Positions 1 through 6,655 of a DNA stretch of 34,114 nt are shown one piece after another. The DNA lies in the NCBI GenBank assembly GCA_913048435.1, contig CAJWWC010000013.1:1-34114 (forward strand), given 5' to 3'. The DNA comes from an uncultured Flavobacteriales bacterium (GTDB lineage: Bacteria > Bacteroidota > Bacteroidia > Flavobacteriales > UBA7312). The notes under the pieces are model-generated. The model was not told the origin of the DNA and ran no database searches. It saw only the letters and a list, made by a program, of their open reading frames with translations. Each line of letters opens with the position of its first letter. Position 1 is the first letter of the stretch. A program made the position numbers and the translations under genes.

Positions 1-1562
1 CTTATTCCTGAATTTAGATTAAATCGACCTAATTTTTGTTCAAATTGCATATATGTATTGTATCTGTATGAATCCAAATCGATGGATGTTCTGAGGGATT
101 CGTCTAAAACAAAAGATGTTGGGTTTTGTAAACCTATACCTATAGAATCTACTGGATGAGGCAATGAATAATCGGAAGAATCAATTAATGTCCATTCGTT
201 GATTTCATCTTTAATTTGTTCTTTTTGAGCTTTTATTCCCCATCGAAATTCAAAATCGTTTTTGAAATAGACTACTTTATGCTCCACATTATAAACAGTA
301 GCTTGTAGGTAGTTTCTGGCATGATTGAGATGAGAGCCTACGCCAATATTAAAACTTGCTTCTCCAAACGATTCTGAGCCTAAGTCGTTATCAACTTCTG
401 ATAACCAATATTGACCAAGGATATCAAAAGTTTCGCTTTCATAAGTTTGAAAGGCGGTAAGTGTCAAGTCAGTTTTTAGGTGTTCATTGGCTTGATAGGA
501 AAAGTTGTAGGCATTGAAAAAGGTTTCGTAGCTATCAATTTCCTGTCCTTCAAAATAAATACGTAATTCTAAGGGAACGCTAATTGTACCAAAACGGGTG
601 GTTTTGTTGGCAGGAATATGTTGGTATTTATTGTTGGAGTAATTGAATAGAGTATTAAAAGAGAGGTGATTGCTGATTTGGTAATTGACAAAGGCTTGAA
701 TATCACTGAAACTTGGCTTGTATTCTCCTTCTTTTTCAAGACTATTCAATAGATAAGCATTGGATTTATGACGTGCCCCTATCAAATAGGATAATTTTTT
801 AGACTTATTAGCACCTTCAAGATGTAAATTTGCGCCTAGCAAACTTAAGGTTGCTGATGCCCCAAATTCTTTAGGGTTTTTATATGTTATATCAAGAACA
901 GAAGACATTTTATCACCATACCTAGCGGCATATCCTCCAGCTGAAAATTGTATAGATGATACTAGGTCTGAATTGACAAATGACAGACCTTCTTGTTGTC
1001 CAGAACGTATTAAAAATGGGCGATACACTTCTATACCATTTACGTAAACTAGGTTTTCGTCAAAATTCCCACCTCTAACAGTATATTGAGAACTTAATTC
1101 TGTCGATGAATTAACACCTGGTAAAGTTTTAATTAAGCCTTCCACACCTCCACTAGCAGTAGGGATTGAGACAGCGTGTTTAGCATCTACCTTTTCAAAT
1201 GTGTTAGAACGTGTTTTTTGGTCTTCTATTTCTACATTATCTATAGATACCCCAAGGTTTTCTAAGGTAATATCAAGCTCATAATTTTGCCCTTTTTTGA
1301 GCATAGGAAGTTTAATAGTTTTGGTTTTGTAGCCAACAAAAGAAAAACTTAGCTCTTGCTCTCTATTTGCCGAAACATCGATAGAATATTTTCCGTTTTC
1401 ATTTGATATTGTGCCTTTAGATTGGTTAATGACACTAACATTTACACCTTGAAGAAAAAAGTTTTCAGAAGTGCTTATTACACCATTAACATTTTGTCCA
1501 AAACCATTATAGGAAAGGAATATAATTAGTATTAACGAATGCCTGAAAACAGGTTTTAACAT
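1..1562 (-). CDS. TonB-dependent outer-membrane receptor, 3' part missing
   Basis: Outer-membrane active-transport receptor driven by TonB; the substrate cannot be told. The frame opens with ATG at 1562 and stays open for 520 codons to the window edge, so the C-terminal half of the barrel is missing. The N-terminus is a signal peptide (MLKPVFRHSLILIIFLSYNG), followed by a carboxypeptidase-regulatory-like beta-sandwich (about residues 23-105: GVNVSV, GKYSI, FVGYKT). The plug domain covers about 120-240, with the typical sequences GVEGLIKTLPGVN, YTVRGGNFDENLVYVNGIEVY and GGYAARYGDKMSSVLD. Alternating beta-strand sequence rich in aromatic residues follows. No SusD partner is visible in the window. 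A TACATTTG box lies at 1570-1577 just before the start codon. Family assignment is firm. Confidence 0.93.
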   Translation of the reverse strand, partial: MLKPVFRHSLILIIFLSYNGFGQNVNGVISTSENFFLQGVNVSVINQSKGTISNENGKYSIDVSANREQELSFSFVGYKTKTIKLPMLKKGQNYELDITLENLGVSIDNVEIEDQKTRSNTFEKVDAKHAVSIPTASGGVEGLIKTLPGVNSSTELSSQYTVRGGNFDENLVYVNGIEVYRPFLIRSGQQEGLSFVNSDLVSSIQFSAGGYAARYGDKMSSVLDITYKNPKEFGASATLSLLGANLHLEGANKSKKLSYLIGARHKSNAYLLNSLEKEGEYKPSFSDIQAFVNYQISNHLSFNTLFNYSNNKYQHIPANKTTRFGTISVPLELRIYFEGQEIDSYETFFNAYNFSYQANEHLKTDLTLTAFQTYESETFDILGQYWLSEVDNDLGSESFGEASFNIGVGSHLNHARNYLQATVYNVEHKVVYFKNDFEFRWGIKAQKEQIKDEINEWTLIDSSDYSLPHPVDSIGIGLQNPTSFVLDESLRTSIDLDSYRYNTYMQFEQKLGRFNLNSGI

Positions 1563-1669
1563 AGTTTCGCAAATGTATTAATATTCATATTAACCTTATT
1601 ATTAGATAAACACATTTATTTTAAATTTGGCATCAATAGAATAACTTATAATTTTTAGATATAGTATTT

Positions 1670-2083
1670 ATGAAAAAAATATTGGTTTTATGCACCGGCA
1701 ATTCATGCCGTTCTCAAATGATGGAAGTTGTCCTCAAAGACCTTTTAAGTGCGTCACAATTTGAAGTTTACAGCGCCGGTGTAGAGGCTCATGGCATCAA
1801 TCCCTACATGAAACGAGCTATGGAGAACAAAGGCTATTCATTAGAAGGGCATACTTCCAATACAATGGATGAATATGCGCATTTACATTTTGATTATGTC
1901 TTTACGGTTTGTGACCATGCTAAAGATAATTGTCCATACTTTCAAAATGCTACACAAAGAATACACTATTCTTTTAATGACCCTGCAGATGCTGAAGGGA
2001 GTGACGAAGAAAAAATGCTAGTTTATGAAAAGGTTAGGGATGAAATAATTTCTTATTGCACGAGTGCTGTTCACAGTCTTTGA
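1670..2083 (+). CDS. arsC: Thioredoxin-coupled arsenate reductase (low-molecular-weight phosphatase fold)
   Basis: Cytoplasmic enzyme of 137 residues reducing arsenate to arsenite through a cysteine relay. The P-loop CTGNSCRSQM at residues 8-17 holds the CX5R nucleophile Cys8. A second cysteine pair, Cys81 and Cys88 (CDHAKDNC), has the same seven-residue spacing as Cys82/Cys89 of the thioredoxin-coupled ArsC of Staphylococcus. Plain tyrosine phosphatases of this fold lack that pair. NDPA at 103-106 supplies the general-acid aspartate. The gene stands alone: the divergent neighbour is the TonB receptor, and the convergent M23 peptidase ends 3 nt away. No arsR or arsenite pump is present, so a housekeeping role or another phosphatase-type substrate remains possible. 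Confidence 0.82.
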   Translation: MKKILVLCTGNSCRSQMMEVVLKDLLSASQFEVYSAGVEAHGINPYMKRAMENKGYSLEGHTSNTMDEYAHLHFDYVFTVCDHAKDNCPYFQNATQRIHYSFNDPADAEGSDEEKMLVYEKVRDEIISYCTSAVHSL

Positions 2084-2086
2084 TTT

Positions 2087-3790
2087 TTATCTGTAGAAAA
2101 CGGCTTGGTATTCCGTAGCGTTGTTTACAGAATCATAAACAACCAATTTAAAGATATGTTTTCCAGCTTTTAAATCTTTTTTAAAGTAATGCGTAAGCTT
2201 ATTACTTTTAGGCTCATATTCCATTAATACCCATTCGTCATTTATTGTCGCTGAATAGGTCTTAACACCACTTTCTCCGTCTTTAATGGTCATTTTTAAT
2301 GTTGAACTTTTCATCGTCTTGCCTGGAAATATATTTAGACCTTTTACAACTGGATTAATAGTGTCTATGGCTACAGTGAAATTACCGAATAAGCGAGTTT
2401 TTACAGAAATTTTTCCGTCGTTGTACTTTCCGCCAACATAGTTCGGTTTACCTTTTTTATTGAGTTTGCAAATGTATGATTTTGAGGCCAAACTATCAGG
2501 TACTGTTGTTTTTACAGATAAGGCGTAGGGACTATGAACAGTAGATTCTTCATTATGTACACAATGTATAGGAGAATGAAAAATATCACTTGAGTCTTCA
2601 AAGACTCTATATGTGAAAAATAAGGTATCGTATAAGGAGTATTTAGGTATTTCTATGGAAAGTAGTTCATTGCCAAAAGTATTGTGTTCTTCATAAGGAA
2701 AAACAGAAGTGAATTTAACGGTGTCTTTGGAAGTGTTATCGGAAAAAATCTGCTCAGATTTCTTGACCTTAAAATTCAATTCAGAAACATTTTCATATAC
2801 ATCTTTTACTCTAATCACTACTTTTTGCGTACCATTTTTAGGCTTAATAATTCCTTTGTTGGCAACATAATCATAAATGGATAATTTGTTGTTTGGTTCA
2901 ATAAAACACTTGTGTAATTTTCTTTTGTTTGTGACTTTTTCAGAATAATCCAAATGAGAGTTGATGTAACGTGTTTCATGAAAACCAAATTCCTTCATGG
3001 TGTGGGAATATATTAACTGACTATCTACCAAGACCTCAATGGAATACACCCCGTTTTTATTATTGGCTTTATTCAATAGGTCGTAAGTATTTATACCCAA
3101 AGCATATGGCCCGCTGACCTCGATGGTTTTTTCGATGTAACAATTCTTAGCTGACCCTTTTACTTTAAAAAGCTTATAATTATTGTGACCATCAATAACT
3201 GTCATTTTCGATTTAGAATATACTTTCAACTCTTTTATTACTGGTGGAATATTGTCAGAAATATCAAAACCAAATTGTAAACCATTCTGTGGGTATTGAT
3301 TTTGACTATTTCTAATTTCAAAATGAAGGTGAGGGGCTGCTGAACTGCCAGTGTTTCCTGAAAGACCAATAATTTCGCCTTTTTTTACTTTTAATTCATC
3401 TTTATTTGGAAATAATTCAATGTCATAGCTTTTGTTTTTGTATTGATTACCTGTAACATAATCTTGAATTGCGCCAGTGTAACGCATTAAATGGGCATAA
3501 ACCGAACTATAGCCATTGTAGTGAGTAATGTAAATGGCCTTTCCATAGCCCCATGGAGAAACTTTTATTCTTGAAACATAGCCATCCTCAATAGCATAAA
3601 CCCTCAAGCCTGATTGTCCTTTGGTTTTAATATCAATGCCCGCATGAAAATGATTACTTCGCAATTCTCCAAATGTACCAGATAATATTAAAGGTATATC
3701 AAGAGGAGGATGAAAGTCCTGAGGATGTTCTTGTCCAACACTGATCAAAGTAAACAATAACAATATCAAAACAAAACAAATTTTATACAT
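2087..3790 (-). CDS. Secreted M23 (LytM-type) metallopeptidase
   Basis: Predicted periplasmic peptidoglycan endopeptidase or a regulator of one. I choose the ATG at 3790; an upstream TTG at 3796 adds only two residues. The signal peptide (about 1-18, ending ISVGQ) is followed by a complete M23 core: HAGID (His49, Asp53), YAHL (His100) and HLHFE (His154, His156), which are the expected zinc ligands and catalytic histidine, so the domain should be active. About 390 further residues are beta-rich, Ig-like sequence with a segment near the end (VKGLNIFPGKTM, DGESGVKTY) resembling the C-terminal beta-sandwich of Bacteroidota M23 proteins. It is monocistronic, convergent with arsC and divergent from the zapA operon. 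The exact bond cleaved is not deducible. Confidence 0.88.
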   Translation of the reverse strand: MYKICFVLILLLFTLISVGQEHPQDFHPPLDIPLILSGTFGELRSNHFHAGIDIKTKGQSGLRVYAIEDGYVSRIKVSPWGYGKAIYITHYNGYSSVYAHLMRYTGAIQDYVTGNQYKNKSYDIELFPNKDELKVKKGEIIGLSGNTGSSAAPHLHFEIRNSQNQYPQNGLQFGFDISDNIPPVIKELKVYSKSKMTVIDGHNNYKLFKVKGSAKNCYIEKTIEVSGPYALGINTYDLLNKANNKNGVYSIEVLVDSQLIYSHTMKEFGFHETRYINSHLDYSEKVTNKRKLHKCFIEPNNKLSIYDYVANKGIIKPKNGTQKVVIRVKDVYENVSELNFKVKKSEQIFSDNTSKDTVKFTSVFPYEEHNTFGNELLSIEIPKYSLYDTLFFTYRVFEDSSDIFHSPIHCVHNEESTVHSPYALSVKTTVPDSLASKSYICKLNKKGKPNYVGGKYNDGKISVKTRLFGNFTVAIDTINPVVKGLNIFPGKTMKSSTLKMTIKDGESGVKTYSATINDEWVLMEYEPKSNKLTHYFKKDLKAGKHIFKLVVYDSVNNATEYQAVFYR

Positions 3791-3856
3791 TAACAAAATT
3801 TTAAGCGTTACAAATAAATATTTGCAAAAATAATACTATAAAAATTACCATAATGC

Positions 3857-3887
3857 TTTGTATTTAAGTAATGCAATGCTATTTTTG
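3857..3887 (+). promoter_or_regulatory. Bacteroidota housekeeping promoter of the coiled-coil/zapA operon
   Basis: TTTG at 3857-3860, a 19-nt spacer, then TATTTTTG at 3880-3887 match the Bacteroidota consensus TTTG-N19-TAnnTTTG exactly. Transcription should start near 3892, about 30 nt before the ATG at 3923. This is the cleanest promoter in the window. Confidence 0.7.
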
Positions 3888-3922
3888 TTGAAGACTCCAA
3901 TTTAAGATTTTTTTTGCTGAAT

Positions 3923-4204
3923 ATGAAAGAAACTATTGAAAGATTACACAACAAGATAGTGTTATTACTCGAAAACTATCAGCAACTTGAAGAGGAATTA
4001 AAAGTTTCAAATCAGAGGGTTAATGTTTTGTCTAAACAACTAGATGAACAACACCAAACTATACAGCAATTGAATGAAAAAAATAAAGTTTTGAAACTTT
4101 CAACTTCTATTCAAAATAAACAAGGAGATAACAAAGCTGCCAAACAAAAAATTAATGAGTTAGTTCGAGAAATAGATAAATGTATTGCTTTGTTAAACAA
4201 TTAA
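3923..4204 (+). CDS. Small coiled-coil protein upstream of ZapA
   Basis: A 93-residue soluble protein that is nearly all coiled coil: heptad-like leucines, isoleucines and glutamines from about residue 5 to 60 (LHNKIVLLLENYQQLEEELK, LSKQLDEQHQTIQQLNEK), then a charged linker and a second short helix at the C-terminus (KINELVREIDKCIALLNN). I prefer ATG at 3923; the frame could be extended to TTG at 3914. It lies 13 nt upstream of zapA in the same transcript. In Bacteroidota a small coiled-coil protein commonly precedes zapA, and a ZapB-like or ZapA-partner role at the division septum is reasonable. That is inference from context, and there is no diagnostic motif. Confidence 0.75.
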   Translation: MKETIERLHNKIVLLLENYQQLEEELKVSNQRVNVLSKQLDEQHQTIQQLNEKNKVLKLSTSIQNKQGDNKAAKQKINELVREIDKCIALLNN

Positions 4205-4217
4205 TTAAAATAATTTT

Positions 4218-4499
4218 ATGCAGCAACTCAAAATTAAAGTTACAGTAGCAAACAGAGCATATCCTCTTACTATCAATAGAAAAGATGAGGAGGACGTTCG
4301 AAAGGCTGTTAAAAATATAGAAGATAGACTTAAACTTTATGAGTCTAAATTTGAAGCAAGAGACACTCAAGATTTACTTAGTATGTGTCTAATTGAAATG
4401 GCAGTAAAAGTATTTGCCGATGATAAAAAAGTTAAAGTTGATAGTAGCCTTGAGGAAAAGTTGTTGAAAATAGAATCTATTATTGACAATAATTTTTAA
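4218..4499 (+). CDS. zapA: Cell division protein ZapA
   Basis: 93-residue cytoplasmic protein that bundles FtsZ filaments at the division ring. The N-terminal half has the ZapA beta-strand pattern (LKIKVTVANRAYPLTI, residues 4-19) followed by the first helix (EEDVRKAVKNIEDRLKLYES) and the long C-terminal dimerisation helix (DTQDLLSMCLIEMAVKVFAD). Length and layout fit the family. It follows the coiled-coil gene by 13 nt, probably co-transcribed from the promoter at 3857. Directly downstream lies a 6S-like RNA, the same neighbourhood as in many bacteria including Escherichia coli (zapA-ssrS), which supports both calls. Confidence 0.88.
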   Translation: MQQLKIKVTVANRAYPLTINRKDEEDVRKAVKNIEDRLKLYESKFEARDTQDLLSMCLIEMAVKVFADDKKVKVDSSLEEKLLKIESIIDNNF

Positions 4500-4511
4500 G
4501 AATGTTCTTTG
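4482..4511 (+). promoter_or_regulatory. Probable promoter of the 6S-like RNA
   Basis: ATTG at 4482-4485, 18 nt of spacer, then GTTCTTTG at 4504-4511. This keeps the TTG and TTTG cores of the Bacteroidota consensus but lacks the leading TA of the -7 box. The predicted start, about 4517, falls just before the closing helix of the RNA at 4519. The promoter lies within the last codons of zapA, so the RNA could also be processed from the zapA transcript. Confidence 0.4.
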
Positions 4512-4514
4512 TAT

Positions 4515-4698
4515 AATTCCCGCATCATTCAATCCAGTTTTTAAACTCAACAAGTTTACATTTGGGGATTGACTTACGCATTTAAAAAACGGCCTCAACC
4601 TTTATGGTTCCTTTTATGGACAGTGGACTTTTGCGATTGTGTAGCAACCTCATTAATTATTTTAGGAGTTTATTAGCTCATTTTTTGATGCGGGTATT
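4515..4698 (+). ncRNA. ssrS: 6S RNA, Flavobacteria type (6S-Flavo)
   Basis: The 310-nt gap after zapA holds a structured RNA. CCCGCATCA at 4519-4527 pairs perfectly with TGATGCGGG at 4686-4694. Beyond a single T-T mismatch (4518/4695), AAT at 4515-4517 pairs with ATT at 4696-4698. This encloses about 160 nt, giving a rod of about 180 nt, the right size for 6S RNA. Such an RNA binds RNA polymerase holoenzyme as a mimic of open promoter DNA. Position after zapA agrees with 6S loci elsewhere, and a 6S-Flavo family is known in Flavobacteria. I see the terminal helix and context directly; identity of the central bubble is inferred. The rest of the gap (4699-4809) is AT-rich with no gene. Confidence 0.72.
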
Positions 4699-4809
4699 TT
4701 TAAATAGCTTAATTAATTTAACTAAAAAATTTAATGAATTTTACTTAAGATAGAATTAAGTTTTTGAGTTTATTTGGTTAGTTTATAAAAATTAAATTTT
4801 ACTTTTTTT

Positions 4810-5652
4810 TCATACTAATCTTTCAAGAGCACAAACAATCAATTTATTAATTGATTTTTTATAATTTGTAGAATATTTGTTGGTTGCTCGATTGGCTAAA
4901 ATTGTACACAATGTTAGACTATTATGACCCAACAATTTCGCTAATCCGTACAAAGCAGAAGTCTCCATTTCAAAGTTTGTAATTTTTATCCCGTTGTAGT
5001 CAAAATTAATTAGTTGTTCATTAAGATTTTTAATCGCATGTGGTATTCTGATTTTGCGACCTTGTGGTGCATAAAAACCTGGTGCTGTGACAGTTATTCC
5101 TTTAATGAAGTCATCAAACTTACTTAATAATTTTTTGTTTGCAGCATACACATAAGGTTTTGAAAGAAAATTGGGCCATTGTAATTGTTTATCAATAGCA
5201 TTCTGAATTTCATTATCAAATCGGTTGTTGCAGTAGAAATACATTAAATTGTCAATACCCATTCCATATGATGATACAACAACAGAGTCAATATTAATTT
5301 CTTTCTGTATTGCTCCTGATGTCCCAAGTCTAATCAAGTTAAGACAAGTTTTTTGCTTAAGCTCTAGTCCGCTTTCATGATCGATATTTATTAAACTATC
5401 TAATTCGTTCATTACAATATCAATGTTATCAGTACCAATTCCAGTTGAAATTACACTGATTTTTTTTTTACCTATGTAGCCAGTATGTGTTAAGAATTCA
5501 CGATTTGCAATTTGATATTCTATTTTATCAAAATGTTTTGAAATTTCACCTACTCTTCTTTGATCACCAACTAAAAAAATATCTTTAGAGATATGTTCTT
5601 TAGAAATATTGAGATGATATACTCTATTATCATTGTTCAAATTCGTTGACAT
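4810..5652 (-). CDS. Nucleoside phosphorylase (uridine phosphorylase-like, PNP/UDP family 1)
   Basis: Cytoplasmic salvage enzyme releasing the base from a nucleoside with phosphate to give ribose-1-phosphate. The likely start is ATG at 5652 (MSTNLNNDNR), 280 residues; a longer frame to 5742 would run into the divergent gene and starts with a non-family sequence. Family marks: VGDQRR near the N-terminus (phosphate site), STGIGTDNIDIVMNEL, LGTSGAIQ (phosphate/base loop) and NFEMETSALYGLA, whose Met-Glu contacts ribose. Length and motif order fit the uridine phosphorylase branch better than purine nucleoside phosphorylase, but substrate is not certain. It is transcribed toward the 6S locus and diverges from the universal stress protein with 42 nt between start codons. 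Confidence 0.85.
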   Translation of the reverse strand: MSTNLNNDNRVYHLNISKEHISKDIFLVGDQRRVGEISKHFDKIEYQIANREFLTHTGYIGKKKISVISTGIGTDNIDIVMNELDSLINIDHESGLELKQKTCLNLIRLGTSGAIQKEINIDSVVVSSYGMGIDNLMYFYCNNRFDNEIQNAIDKQLQWPNFLSKPYVYAANKKLLSKFDDFIKGITVTAPGFYAPQGRKIRIPHAIKNLNEQLINFDYNGIKITNFEMETSALYGLAKLLGHNSLTLCTILANRATNKYSTNYKKSINKLIVCALERLV

Positions 5653-5664
5653 TTTCTTTTTTTT

Positions 5665-5672
5665 TATTTTTG
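5665..5672 (+). promoter_or_regulatory. Candidate -7 box of the universal stress protein gene
   Basis: TATTTTTG at 5665-5672 fits the TAnnTTTG consensus and is 22 nt before the ATG at 5695. The expected -33 TTTG position holds only TTCG (5642-5645), so support is partial. Confidence 0.35.
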
Positions 5673-5694
5673 CATAAAAATAGTTATAATTATT

Positions 5695-6579
5695 ATGAAA
5701 TCTAAAGATATAATTCTTGTCCCGATTGGTTTCACCGACCAATCTATTTTAGCTTTAGAACAGGCTGTTGTTGTATCCAAAAGAACAGACTCTGAATTAG
5801 TTCTTCTTTCGGTGGTTGAAATGCCAACTGTATTGCAAAAGATTTTTTCAGATTTTGAGGAAAAACAAAAACAATTCAAAGACAAGCTCAGAGAAAATCT
5901 TGTTGAATTGACTAAAATTTATTGTCAGGATGTTCCAAATGTTAGGTGTTTAGTATCCACAGGTAAAATATATGACGAGATAACCGATGTCGCAGAATCA
6001 GTTGATGCAAATCTTATAATTATGGGTACAGATGGAACTCCAAAAGAAATAAAGAAAAAGTTTATAGGCTCAAATGCTTACAATGTTGTAAGGTCTGCTC
6101 CCTGTCCAGTAATTACTATTAAAGGTAAGTCAATTAGCAATTTATGTGATATTATTGCACTTCCTTTAGATTTGAATAAAGAAACTCGTGAAAAGGTAAC
6201 GAATGCTATTCAATTCGCCAGATATTTTAACTCTGAGGTTAGAGCGTTTTCTGTATCATATAAAGATGATGATAATTCCACAAAAAATAAGCTTAACAGA
6301 ACTCTTACTCAGGTTAAGGAATTCATTACTTCTAAAGGAGTTAAATGCAGCACTGAACTTGTTGAAATATCTTCTTCATCTAGTTTTTCAGGCTCTATAA
6401 TCAATTACTGTGAAGATTTAAGTGCTGATATGATTATGATAATGACAAAAGGCGAAGATAATTTAGATCTAAACTTTCTAGGCTCTAACGCTAGAAAATT
6501 AATTAATAAATCGGATATTCCAGTAATGAGCATAAGACCTGCTGCTAAAAAAGATACGTCTTCTTTTACCATTCAATAA
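5695..6579 (+). CDS. Tandem-domain universal stress protein
   Basis: 294-residue cytoplasmic UspA-family protein with two Rossmann-like Usp domains (about 1-143 and 148-282). The first opens with DIILVPIGFTDQSILALEQAV and closes with a nucleotide-loop signature, GTDG then GSNAYNVVRSAPCPVITI. There are ten residues between the two glycine groups, where the classic ATP-binding form has nine. The second has the topology (IIALPLDLNKETREKV; LGSNARKLI.KSDIPVMSI) but MTKGED replaces the GxxG loop, so it probably does not bind ATP in the usual way. Two-domain Usps are common in Bacteroidota. The gene is alone, divergent from the nucleoside phosphorylase; no specific stress can be named. Confidence 0.87.
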   Translation: MKSKDIILVPIGFTDQSILALEQAVVVSKRTDSELVLLSVVEMPTVLQKIFSDFEEKQKQFKDKLRENLVELTKIYCQDVPNVRCLVSTGKIYDEITDVAESVDANLIIMGTDGTPKEIKKKFIGSNAYNVVRSAPCPVITIKGKSISNLCDIIALPLDLNKETREKVTNAIQFARYFNSEVRAFSVSYKDDDNSTKNKLNRTLTQVKEFITSKGVKCSTELVEISSSSSFSGSIINYCEDLSADMIMIMTKGEDNLDLNFLGSNARKLINKSDIPVMSIRPAAKKDTSSFTIQ

Positions 6580-6632
6580 TTTTTTTGTTCATAAACTTTT
6601 TGAAATTTTGAAAATTAGCAATAAGCATTTTT

Positions 6633-6640
6633 TAATTTTG
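6633..6640 (+). promoter_or_regulatory. Candidate -7 box of the GH3-hydrolase/bshA operon
   Basis: TAATTTTG at 6633-6640 fits TAnnTTTG, 15 nt before the ATG at 6656. The nearest upstream TTTG (6607-6610) is 22 nt away, longer than the usual 19, so this is tentative. Confidence 0.35.
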
Positions 6641-6655
6641 TTAATTCAATAATTT

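Noticed and set aside
1670-2083. Arsenic resistance operon
   Set aside because: ArsC alone is present; no arsenite efflux pump, ArsR or other metal resistance gene lies nearby.
4743-4765. ACTTAA/TTAAGT hairpin followed by five T after the 6S-like RNA
   Set aside because: The stem is only six A/T-rich pairs in very AT-rich sequence, so it cannot be separated from chance; not called as a terminator.
5653-5742. Longer N-terminus for the nucleoside phosphorylase
   Set aside because: The extra 30 residues would overlap the start of the divergent stress-protein gene and show no family similarity; ATG 5652 gives a normal N-terminus.
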